Assembly: GCA_023388195.1 (NCBI GenBank)
Contig: JAEWGR010000132.1
Location: 1 to 37,924, forward strand
Origin: Bacillota bacterium
Lineage (GTDB): Bacteria > Bacillota > Negativicutes > Sporomusales > Sporomusaceae
DNA: 37,924 bases
Direction of reading: 5' to 3'
Shown: positions 9,381 to 16,757 of the stretch, piece after piece
How the letters are laid out: every line of letters begins with the position of its first letter
Numbering within the stretch: position 1 is the first letter of the stretch
The notes under the pieces: model-generated
Database searches by the model: none
Seen by the model: only the letters and a program-made list of their open reading frames with translations
What the model was told of the DNA's origin: nothing
Program-made: the position numbers and the translations under genes

Positions 9381-9854
9381 ATGGAAATAAATGAAAATAA
9401 CTTTCTCCGCAATTGCCTATCCCGGGCTGCTATTGAGGTTTTTGCCACAATCGCGGGCATTGACTTTAGCCAGGCACCGGCGAGTATACCCCGGCAACCT
9501 GTTCCTGCAGATAGACTGACCGGGGCTATGCTGGTTCACGGCGAAAGGAATGCCCTGTTGTCTATTACCATATCGAAAGAGGATGCGGCGGCTATTGTGT
9601 CATCTATGACCGGTGTGGGTCAGTCGGGGCTGTCGGCCGACGATTTATATGACGGGGTTGCAGAAATGATCAATATGGTTGCCGGCAGGGCCAAGGCCCT
9701 GCTGGCCGGCAGCGGTTATCATTATGCGCTTACGGCTCCTTTTACAATAACTGGTGCCAATCATTTTATCGTATATAAAAAGCAGACATCACAGATTGGC
9801 CTGTGTTTTGCTGCCGGTGAAATGGTAGTCTGGCTGCGATTAGCCCATATGTAA
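9381..9854 (+). CDS. cheX: CheX-like CheY-P phosphatase
   Basis: About 157 residues with the CheC/CheX/FliY fold pattern. One active-site set is visible as D-x3-E-x2-N followed 21 residues later by P (DGVAEMIN and, later, LTAPF), the family's phosphatase signature. It should hydrolyse CheY-phosphate, probably as a dimer like CheX. ATG 9381 is preferred because the GGGG at 9372-9375 is well spaced; an ATG at 9369 would overlap the CheY gene more. It is the last gene of the operon, ahead of a strong terminator. Confidence 0.85.
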   Translation: MEINENNFLRNCLSRAAIEVFATIAGIDFSQAPASIPRQPVPADRLTGAMLVHGERNALLSITISKEDAAAIVSSMTGVGQSGLSADDLYDGVAEMINMVAGRAKALLAGSGYHYALTAPFTITGANHFIVYKKQTSQIGLCFAAGEMVVWLRLAHM

Positions 9855-9861
9855 AAACAGG

Positions 9862-9909
9862 AACAAACCACGATTGAACTTCCCGTGTCCAATCGTGGTT
9901 TGTTTTTTT
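9862..9909 (+). terminator. Strong intrinsic terminator of the chemosensory operon
   Basis: A perfect 15-bp stem (aacaaaccacgattg at 9862-9876 with 9890-9904), a 13-nt loop and a run of seven T (9903-9909), beginning 8 bases after the CheX stop. Confidence 0.95.
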
Positions 9910-10033
9910 GCGCAAGCCATAACTTACCTTTTTCTCAATTTACAGGTTGAACCCCTGAAAGGCTGTATGAATACCTGGCTGGCATGGAATTATAAAAGGA
10001 GAACATTTGGGATTTTAGAAGGAGGTATATACC

Positions 10034-12385
10034 CTGGCACATATTCGCAAAATGTTTGTACGTACCTTCATTGCTAATTCCTTTAACCGAGATTTGCTGC
10101 TGCTTATCATTATCAGTGTAGCTATTGGGGCTTTCTTAGCCGGCTTAGTATCAATGGCTGCCAACTCCTACTTTTCCGAAACCATTTCGACTCTTGTCGG
10201 CGATTATGGTGAGTTTGACGTGATTATCAATGTGCGCGAAGAAATGAAAGCAGAGGGGCGGGCGCAAATTGAAAAGGTGTTAGGCCAGGTATATCCCGGT
10301 GCCCAATTGAAAGAGGGGCCGACGATAACCGGTTTAACCAGCTTTTTTGTCGGTCTGCCGGTTGAATATAAGACCAAGCAAACCTATGAGGCATTGAATA
10401 CTACCTTTGTCAGTGTCCCTGGCCGTTCCGGCATTAGTATTATGACCGAACCGCGTGTTACCGTTAAAGGTGTGCCTGAGGGCGCCAGAAATATAGTTAT
10501 TGAACAGATCATGCACATCGATGGGGTATTGTTTGCCTTTCGTGATGGCAGTTCAGTCACAGTAATTATTTCCACACTGGATAAATCAGCCTCTGTTAAG
10601 GATGCGGTCGAAAAGCTGCTTAAGCAATATCAACTCATTGAGATCGCCTTTCCTGTCGGCAGTGAGCCTGATAATCCGATCAGGCTGGGCGAGCAGATTG
10701 CCGAGGGCATTCGCAACGACAAAGCAATTGGTTTTGCCGAGAGCGTTGCTGCCGATACCAAAAATAATGAAATGGCCTATCTGGTGAGTACCATGCTGGA
10801 ACTGAAGCGGTTTCTGGCTGCATATATGACCCAGGTCACAATTGCACCGGCCGCAGGCATTAAATTTACACCCGGCGATATGATTGCGTTTCAGGGGACG
10901 GCTGCCAATGCACCGGCAGCCGCAGGCATACCGGAGTCAGGCAATGTGTTAGTCCAGGTAACCGAGGTTGGCGGCGACGGTTCGGCGAAAGGGATGATTA
11001 CACAGGGCGACGGTGGGCAGATGGCTAATAAACAGGGTTATGTGGTGGTCAACAATACGGTGGGGGATCTGGCCGGTACGGCGTCTATTCATAATCCACG
11101 CCAGCAGCTGGGGAACGCCCTTACCGAAACCTCCAAGCTTGTCGGTCAGATTCCCGGGTTTGCTCAGGATGCTCAACAAATGACCACCGTTGCCACCAGT
11201 GCCCTTACTAATTATGGCAGCAGTCTTAGTGCCATTGATCAGACCCTGTCAGGTCTGGAGAGCGCCGGTGCCACCATTCAGGCGGCTACCAGCGGTTTGG
11301 CCAACATTAATACCAGCGGCCTTCAGGCCCAGCTGGATAATTCGTCGCGGGCCCTGGGCGGCCTGGTCGGGACATTTCAGGTAATCAAGGTAATCAGCCC
11401 AGATATTGGCACTTCCATTAATGAATTAACCAATACCCAGCAAAACCTGAATAATCTCCGGTCCGGTTTAGCCGAACTGGATAATGTAGCCGCCAATGCC
11501 CGTCAGGCCCGTACGGCACTTGATGCTATCGTTGCCAATGGCCGCAATACGGTAGCCTCCCTGCGGGCTTTTGATGTGGACAGTGCCCGTCAGACTCTTA
11601 GTAGCGCCAATACCCATCTGGCTCAGGTTCAGCAGTTTGATACCCCCCTGATTGCTGCCCAGCTACAGGTATTGGGGACCGCTGTGCCTAATCTGCGGGA
11701 TGACGAGATTAGCCGTTCCATAAAACTTTTCGATCAGGTTATCTCCGGCCAGGTGAGTCCCAGTCAGCGCATTCAGATCCTGACCAATGGCAATATCACT
11801 CCGGATTTTGTTGCTCCGGTTATTTATCGTGAAGTAGGGCATAATAATCTTTCTTTGTATAAATCTGAGCTGGGGATTGTCGAGCCCGACCCCCGGGCTG
11901 AGGTTATGACAATATTGGTACAGGTCAAAGCCATACTTGCCGGCCTGATCGCGCTTATTGCCGCAATCTTATTCCTGGTGCTTGACCATACCGCCATTAT
12001 GTCTGTCATCCGCCGCAAGCGAACAGTGAATACCGTGCAGGCAAAAGGCTGGCGCCGGTTGTTTCACAGCTTAAAAAATACCCTTACTGCGCCTGAGTGC
12101 CTGTATGGCATGGCGGTAGGCGCCGTCCTGCTTACGAGTATGTTTATCCTGGCTGGCGGCGGCATTCCCTATCTGCCCTGGATTGGAGTACCGCTGCTCG
12201 GGGCCTTGTTGGGGCTGTTTGTTGCCAATAATACCGAAAAGATTAGTCCTGTTGCTGTTGATGAGGTTACTGCAGGCGAAGCGCTGGGCCTGTCATTTGA
12301 TGAAGTTATGCGGGAAATTGTTATCCCCAATGGCCGCCCTGGCCTTCTCCAAAAACTGAACCGCCGGAAAATGAAATTTAAATAA
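10034..12385 (+). CDS. Large membrane protein with ~590-residue ectodomain, partner of GlnQ-like ATPase
   Basis: I do not recognise a named family. About 780 residues. Four membrane helices are predicted: one near the N-terminus and three near the C-terminus (about residues 620-648, 684-704 and 707-728, numbered from the internal ATG at 10052). Between the first and second lies an Ala/Gln/Asn-rich, partly coiled-coil extracytoplasmic region. The C-terminal tail resembles the EAA coupling loop of importer permeases: TAGEALGLSFDEV, then IVIPNGRPG, with the family's G-to-P distance of 13. The ABC ATPase gene follows at once, so this is probably its membrane partner. AAGGAGGT (10018-10026) is 7-8 nt before CTG 10034; the first ATG (10052) is 26 nt from GGAGG. 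I therefore favour CTG. Confidence 0.75.
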   Translation: MAHIRKMFVRTFIANSFNRDLLLLIIISVAIGAFLAGLVSMAANSYFSETISTLVGDYGEFDVIINVREEMKAEGRAQIEKVLGQVYPGAQLKEGPTITGLTSFFVGLPVEYKTKQTYEALNTTFVSVPGRSGISIMTEPRVTVKGVPEGARNIVIEQIMHIDGVLFAFRDGSSVTVIISTLDKSASVKDAVEKLLKQYQLIEIAFPVGSEPDNPIRLGEQIAEGIRNDKAIGFAESVAADTKNNEMAYLVSTMLELKRFLAAYMTQVTIAPAAGIKFTPGDMIAFQGTAANAPAAAGIPESGNVLVQVTEVGGDGSAKGMITQGDGGQMANKQGYVVVNNTVGDLAGTASIHNPRQQLGNALTETSKLVGQIPGFAQDAQQMTTVATSALTNYGSSLSAIDQTLSGLESAGATIQAATSGLANINTSGLQAQLDNSSRALGGLVGTFQVIKVISPDIGTSINELTNTQQNLNNLRSGLAELDNVAANARQARTALDAIVANGRNTVASLRAFDVDSARQTLSSANTHLAQVQQFDTPLIAAQLQVLGTAVPNLRDDEISRSIKLFDQVISGQVSPSQRIQILTNGNITPDFVAPVIYREVGHNNLSLYKSELGIVEPDPRAEVMTILVQVKAILAGLIALIAAILFLVLDHTAIMSVIRRKRTVNTVQAKGWRRLFHSLKNTLTAPECLYGMAVGAVLLTSMFILAGGGIPYLPWIGVPLLGALLGLFVANNTEKISPVAVDEVTAGEALGLSFDEVMREIVIPNGRPGLLQKLNRRKMKFK

Positions 12386-12399
12386 GCGGAGCGATGGGC

Positions 12400-13170
12400 A
12401 TGCTTACTATCCATAATCTCTATAAACAGTTTGGCAACCTGATAGCGATTAATGATCTTAGCCTTACTGTAAATAAAGGCAAAACAGTGGTGCTTATGGG
12501 ACCGTCAGGCTGTGGCAAGTCCACCACTATCCGGGCAATAAACCGCCTGGTGGAACCGGACCATGGTTCGATTCTGTTGAATGGAGCCAATATCCTGTCA
12601 ATGCAGCCTGATGAACTGCGCGATATTCGCAAGCGTATTGGCTTTGTGTTTCAACACTTTAATCTGATCAGCCGCTTAACAACAGCTGAGAATGTAATGT
12701 TAGGCCTGGTAATGAGTGGTATGGAAAAAGAATTAGCCAGAGCGAAAGCTGTTGAGGCCCTGAGCAAGGTTGGGCTTGATCAACATTTGGAGCATAAGCC
12801 AAGTGAGCTGTCAGGCGGGCAGCAGCAGCGGGTTGGCATTGCCAGAGCCCTGGCGTATGAACCGGAATTGATGCTTTGGGACGAGCCGACTGCCTCCCTG
12901 GATCCTATTCTGGTGCGCGAAGTCTTAATTGTTATGGAGGAACTGGCCCGCTACCGGGCGAGTACGATGCTGGTTGTGACCCACGAGCTGCCGTTTGCCC
13001 TGCGCGTTGCTGATGAGATTGTCCTGATGGATAAAGGGTCCATTGTCGAGGTTGGTGCACCTTCGCAGGTGTTTGTTAAGCCGGTATCCGAGATTGGTAA
13101 AAAATATAAAGAGCTTATTGAATATCAAATGAACACCAGCGCGCAGAGCCTGGCCGGCAAGACTGAGTGA
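12400..13170 (+). CDS. ABC transporter ATP-binding protein, GlnQ/HisP type
   Basis: About 256 residues. Walker A is GPSGCGKST, the Q-loop is VFQHFNLI, the signature is LSGGQQQR, Walker B is LMLWDEP and the switch His is in VVTHE. The family is that of polar-amino-acid importers (GlnQ/HisP), yet no amino-acid permease or binding protein is nearby. Its only neighbour is the large membrane protein upstream. GGAG at 12388-12391 fits ATG 12400; ATG 12394 is too close. ATP hydrolysis is certain; the substrate or mechanical role is unknown. Confidence 0.9.
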   Translation: MLTIHNLYKQFGNLIAINDLSLTVNKGKTVVLMGPSGCGKSTTIRAINRLVEPDHGSILLNGANILSMQPDELRDIRKRIGFVFQHFNLISRLTTAENVMLGLVMSGMEKELARAKAVEALSKVGLDQHLEHKPSELSGGQQQRVGIARALAYEPELMLWDEPTASLDPILVREVLIVMEELARYRASTMLVVTHELPFALRVADEIVLMDKGSIVEVGAPSQVFVKPVSEIGKKYKELIEYQMNTSAQSLAGKTE

Positions 13171-13178
13171 GTCAACTA

Positions 13179-13222
13179 AAAAGCACCATAGAACTGTGCC
13201 TTGACAGTTCTATGGTGCTTTT
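13179..13222. terminator. Bidirectional intrinsic terminator
   Basis: A perfect 19-bp stem (13179-13197 with 13204-13222) and a 6-nt loop. T-runs lie at both 3' sides, so it can end the ABC operon on the plus strand and the TetR gene on the minus strand. Confidence 0.92.
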
Positions 13223-13844
13223 ATTCCCTTACAAAATGAATTTTGCCTGGCGGTGTCCCAAACAGTGTGGCTATTAGCTTCTCGGCAATCGCCAGTTTGT
13301 TTTTAATTATGGACGGGTCTGACTCATGCCCGAATTCCAAGGGCGAGCTGGCTTCCAATAAGGCGGCAATAATGCCGGCGAAAAAAGCAAGGGTTTCATC
13401 CACATGGGCCACCTGGGTTACGCCCTCCTGTTCACCCTGCTCCAGGATCGCTCTAAACAGCGGCGCGGCAATCAGATGCAGCTGCCGCCAGACCTTGTTG
13501 ATTAGTTCACCTTGTTTTTCCCTGTATAAAACCGCAGCCAGCAAGCCCGGTTCACCATCGTAGCACAGCTTATAAAAATGGTTAATAAGTAATTGTAATT
13601 TTTCCAGAGCCGTTACGTCGGACTGAATTTGTATGACCATATTTTTGGCATAGCGGGCATAAATAGCTTCCAGGAGGGCCTCTTTGGATGAAAAGTAGTA
13701 ATAAAAAGTGCCCTGAGCCACACTTACTTTTTTGACGATATCCTGGACAGTCGTTTTTTCATAGCCTGCAGACAGGAATAATTCCAGGCCTGCATCCATT
13801 AGCTCTGCCTGGCGCACCTGGGGGTCCTTGGAAATCCTGGCAAT
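13221..13844 (-). CDS. TetR-family transcriptional repressor
   Basis: The N-terminal helix-turn-helix reads TTVQDIVKKVSVAQGTFYYYF, a typical TetR pattern, and is followed by a helical ligand-binding domain; about 207 residues in all. The classical start would be GTG 13817. However, the frame continues upstream as ARISKDPQVRQ, a usual TetR N-terminus, to an ATT at 13844 that lies 7 nt after GAGGTG. I therefore favour an ATT start. A TTGACA-N17-TACAAT promoter and an inverted repeat at its start site imply self-repression. A similar repeat lies at the ABC exporter promoter upstream, so the exporter operon is a likely target. The ligand is unknown. Confidence 0.88.
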   Translation of the reverse strand: MARISKDPQVRQAELMDAGLELFLSAGYEKTTVQDIVKKVSVAQGTFYYYFSSKEALLEAIYARYAKNMVIQIQSDVTALEKLQLLINHFYKLCYDGEPGLLAAVLYREKQGELINKVWRQLHLIAAPLFRAILEQGEQEGVTQVAHVDETLAFFAGIIAALLEASSPLEFGHESDPSIIKNKLAIAEKLIATLFGTPPGKIHFVRE

Positions 13845-13859
13845 CGGAAAACACCTCGC

Positions 13860-13883
13860 TTATACTGACTGATGTCAGTATAA
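13860..13883 (-). promoter_or_regulatory. Probable TetR operator (autoregulatory)
   Basis: A perfect 10-bp inverted repeat, ttatactgac-tgat-gtcagtataa, sits directly downstream of the -10 box of the TetR promoter and so covers the transcription start. Its core ACTGAC-N4-GTCAGT recurs in the repeat at 16577-16616. Confidence 0.8.
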
Positions 13884-13912
13884 ATTGTAAATTAAAACAA
13901 TTATGTTGTCAA
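13884..13912 (-). promoter_or_regulatory. SigA-type promoter of the TetR gene
   Basis: Read on the minus strand: TTGACA (13912-13907), a 17-bp spacer, then TACAAT (13889-13884). A near-consensus vegetative promoter. Confidence 0.85.
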
Positions 13913-13970
13913 TCCGCCAGGCCGCAAAAGCTTGTTCGGAACGCTATTATCCTACAACCGGTAAAGGTGT

Positions 13971-14747
13971 TTAAGCGGAACAATGGCAGGGGTGATACGC
14001 AATAGACAAATGACCGGTAGCCGCGTTTTCGTGCACGGAACATTCGATTTCGTACACATCACGGATCAATTGGGGGCTAATAATTTTGTTCGGCGGTCCG
14101 TAAGCAACAAGCGCGCCGCCTTTCATGACATACAATTTGTCACAGTACATGGCTGCCAGGCTAAGATCATGCAAAGCAGCAAGTACACCGATACCCAGGG
14201 ACTTTACTATTGCCAGCAGTTGCAACTGATATTTGATATCCAGATGATTTGTCGGTTCATCCAGTACCAGCAGCTGTGGCTGCTGAGCCAAAGCCCTGGC
14301 TAATATTATGCGCTGTTTTTCCCCGCCGGAGAGGGTGGCAAACCGGCGGTTTGCATAGTTTTCCATACCGACCTTATGTATGGCAGCCAAGGCAATTTCA
14401 TAATCCTCGGCCCTATCTGCTCCCAGAAATCCTTTATGAGGTGTACGACCGATTATAACCATTTCCAGCACGCTGAGATCGAAATCGAGATGATTAAATT
14501 GGCCGACTGCCGCCGTTTTTTTTGCTGAATCGGCCAGCTTAATTCTTTTCAGGTCCTGGCCATCAATGAGAATGACTCCACAGTCCGGTTTAATAACCCG
14601 GTAGATAGTACGCAGCAGTGTTGATTTGCCACTGCCATTGGGACCAATAATGCCAATAAATTCACCTTTTTTGGCATCAAGTGAAACCTCGCTGATAATC
14701 TTTTTATTGTCCAAGGTGACACCGATATTTTTTAGTGACAAATCCAT
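13971..14747 (-). CDS. FecE/FhuC-like ABC ATP-binding protein (iron-complex type)
   Basis: 258 residues with Walker A GPNGSGKST, signature LSGGEKQR, Walker B LLVLDEP, D-loop NHLD and switch His in AALHDLSLA. The sequence is of the FecE/FhuC/BtuD group that energises uptake of ferric siderophores, haem or cobalamin. No matching permease or binding protein lies next to it; it follows an exporter-type ABC protein by 29 bases, with AGGAGGG before its ATG, so the two are co-transcribed. It may serve a permease encoded elsewhere. A Fur-like sequence at the shared promoter fits an iron role. Confidence 0.9.
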   Translation of the reverse strand: MDLSLKNIGVTLDNKKIISEVSLDAKKGEFIGIIGPNGSGKSTLLRTIYRVIKPDCGVILIDGQDLKRIKLADSAKKTAAVGQFNHLDFDLSVLEMVIIGRTPHKGFLGADRAEDYEIALAAIHKVGMENYANRRFATLSGGEKQRIILARALAQQPQLLVLDEPTNHLDIKYQLQLLAIVKSLGIGVLAALHDLSLAAMYCDKLYVMKGGALVAYGPPNKIISPQLIRDVYEIECSVHENAATGHLSIAYHPCHCSA

Positions 14748-14776
14748 GCTGTCCCTCCTGTTTTATGTTTTCGGCC

Positions 14777-16504
14777 CTACGCTATTTGTGAGGCACACAA
14801 GCGGGCATAGAGCCCGTTGGCTGTCAATAACTGGTCATGACGGCCCTCTTCCACAATCCGGGCATTTTCGAGGACAATGATCTTATCGGCCCGGCGGACA
14901 GTAGAAAGGCGATGGGCGATAACCACCAATGTGCGATTGCCGGCTAACTGCTGAATGGCCTGCTGAATTTTTGTTTCCGCTTCCAGGTCGACTGAGGCGG
15001 TAGCTTCGTCGAGGATAAGGATCGGTGTGTCCCGCAGCAGGGCTCTGGCAATAGCCAGGCGTTGTTTTTGTCCGCCTGATAACAGCACACCCCGCTCACC
15101 AATTTGTGTATCGTAGCCTTGGGGGAGCGAAATAATAAAATCGTGGATATAGGCTTGTTTAGCGGCGCGGATAATCTCGTCCCGGGTTGCCGTTTGTTTG
15201 CCATAAGCAATATTTTCAGCAACGGAATCATTAAACAGGAATACATCCTGGGGTACAACACTGATCTGTTCACGCAGCGAGGCTAATGAAATATGACGTA
15301 AATCTATACCGTCTAACGTAACCTTACCTGCTCCCGGGTCATAGAAGCGGGTAATCAACGCGGCCATGGTAGTTTTGCCGACGCCTGTCGGGCCGACAAG
15401 CGCCACCATGCTGCCTGCCGGTATGTCAAAGGTAACGTCATCCAGCACCGGTGAATGCTGATCATAACAAAAGGTTACATTATGAAAGGCAAGATGGCCT
15501 GCAGTTGTTGCCAGTTTAAGGGCATCCGGGTTATCCTGAATATCGGCTTTGGCATCCAGCAGGGAAAACACACGCTTGGCGCCGACTGCAGCCTGCAGGA
15601 GGCTGTCGACTGAGGCCACCAGGTTGGCGATTGGAGCATAAAAGAGGCTTAGGTACAGTAAGAACCGTACGATATCGCCGATACTCAGCAGGCCATCCAA
15701 AGCCATAATACCGCCAAACCCGACGACAATGACTGTACCGATAGATAAAATGCTTTCTACGGTCGGATGATAGAGCCCTCCCAGCCAGACAACCCTCATA
15801 ACTGCATCCCGCCACCGGTAGGTTTGATTGCTGAATAAGCGGGAAGCGCAGGCCTGGCGGCCGAACAGCTGGATCTCTTTTAAACCGGAGAGATTATCCT
15901 GCAATACCGCATTCATGTCTCCTAACCGGGCCTGGTGGTCGCTATAGGCAGGATAAATTCTTTTAGTATAGTAAAGGCTGAAGACTACCATTAAGGGCAC
16001 CGGCGCAAAGGTTAACAGCGCCAGCCAGGGATTAATCAACAGTAAGAGGATGGCGACGCCGATAACAATAAGTATGCTGCTCAGGATGTTGGGAATAGCA
16101 TGGGCAATCAGCAGCTCAAACTGGGCGGTGTCATTCAGTACCTGACTCATGATCTGACCTGTTTGTTTATCGCTGTAAAAACGCAGGGATAAGGTTTGCA
16201 AGTGGTTATAGACTTTGACCCTCATTTCCGCGACAATATTCCAGGCAGCATAGTGGGCCCAGTAATCACTGGCCAGACGGAACCCGGCCCTGATCAGATA
16301 GGTTCCGGACAGCAGGAGGGCCAGATGCTGGACGGTAGCAATATCGGCCCTGCTGAAATTTCCTGTCAGCAGATCAATAAGCCGGCTAATCAAGCTGGGG
16401 CCGATCAGGTTGATGGCTGTATAGCCGACAATACCAATCACTGCCCCGGCTAACTGCCAATAATATTTTTTTGCTTCATAGAGTAAACGCAGAATACATT
16501 TCAT
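14777..16504 (-). CDS. ABC exporter-type half-transporter (membrane domain fused to ATPase)
   Basis: 575 residues. An N-terminal type-IV (exporter-fold) membrane domain with about six helices (1-320) is fused to an ATPase with Walker A GPTGVGKTT, Q-loop VVPQDVFLF, signature LSGGQKQR, Walker B ILILDEATAS and switch His in IAHRLS. It would work as a homodimer or pair with another half. The substrate cannot be read. Co-transcription with a FecE-like ATPase and a Fur-like site raise siderophore or metal handling; a TetR-type operator in the leader also fits drug efflux. GGGAGAG before ATG 16504 supports the start. Confidence 0.92.
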   Translation of the reverse strand: MKCILRLLYEAKKYYWQLAGAVIGIVGYTAINLIGPSLISRLIDLLTGNFSRADIATVQHLALLLSGTYLIRAGFRLASDYWAHYAAWNIVAEMRVKVYNHLQTLSLRFYSDKQTGQIMSQVLNDTAQFELLIAHAIPNILSSILIVIGVAILLLLINPWLALLTFAPVPLMVVFSLYYTKRIYPAYSDHQARLGDMNAVLQDNLSGLKEIQLFGRQACASRLFSNQTYRWRDAVMRVVWLGGLYHPTVESILSIGTVIVVGFGGIMALDGLLSIGDIVRFLLYLSLFYAPIANLVASVDSLLQAAVGAKRVFSLLDAKADIQDNPDALKLATTAGHLAFHNVTFCYDQHSPVLDDVTFDIPAGSMVALVGPTGVGKTTMAALITRFYDPGAGKVTLDGIDLRHISLASLREQISVVPQDVFLFNDSVAENIAYGKQTATRDEIIRAAKQAYIHDFIISLPQGYDTQIGERGVLLSGGQKQRLAIARALLRDTPILILDEATASVDLEAETKIQQAIQQLAGNRTLVVIAHRLSTVRRADKIIVLENARIVEEGRHDQLLTANGLYARLCASQIA

Positions 16505-16576
16505 TAATATGTCTCTCCCTTTGCGTTTGCGGCGTGGTATTCCGGGTTAATAGCAGAGAAGTAAGCGAGGGTGTGA

Positions 16577-16616
16577 TTTTATCATTTGACTGACAACAGT
16601 CAGTCAAATGATAAAA
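16577..16616 (-). promoter_or_regulatory. Long palindrome, probable TetR operator in exporter leader
   Basis: A perfect 18-bp inverted repeat (ttttatcatttgactgac, spacer aaca, then its complement). It contains ACTGAC-N4-GTCAGT, the same core and spacing as the TetR-gene operator. It lies about 24-63 bases downstream of the predicted exporter start, so a bound repressor could block elongation. It also spans a weaker TTGACT-N17-TGATAA promoter-like sequence. Confidence 0.72.
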
Positions 16617-16626
16617 AACAATCTGA

Positions 16627-16641
16627 TGAAAACAATTATCA
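16627..16641 (-). promoter_or_regulatory. Fur-box-like sequence
   Basis: On the minus strand, TGATAATTGTTTTCA matches 12 of 14 specified positions of the 7-1-7 Fur box TGATAATnATTATCA known from Bacillus. It overlaps the predicted start site just after the -10 box of the exporter promoter. A match of this quality can arise by chance in AT-rich DNA. Confidence 0.5.
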
Positions 16642-16646
16642 ATAAG

Positions 16647-16675
16647 ATTATAACCGTACTGCCAAATTTGGTCAA
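16647..16675 (-). promoter_or_regulatory. SigA-type promoter of the ABC exporter operon
   Basis: Minus strand: TTGACC (16675-16670), a 17-bp spacer, then a perfect TATAAT (16652-16647). It drives the exporter and FecE-like genes, with a long leader of about 135 bases. Confidence 0.82.
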
Positions 16676-16757
16676 TACTAAACTGAATAACTAACGTTAC
16701 TTTTTCACCGGCTGAGCGTTTAAGCCTATATAGAATTAAGTTGAAAAGGGGATAACA

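Noticed and set aside
9874..10077. Short plus-strand frame after the chemosensory operon.
   Set aside because: It starts inside the terminator and overlaps the ribosome site and start of the next gene; no family resemblance.
16577..16616. 18-bp palindrome with A/T ends read as a bidirectional terminator.
   Set aside because: No gene ends here on either strand; it lies in the leader of one unit and upstream of the other, and shares a core with the TetR operator.
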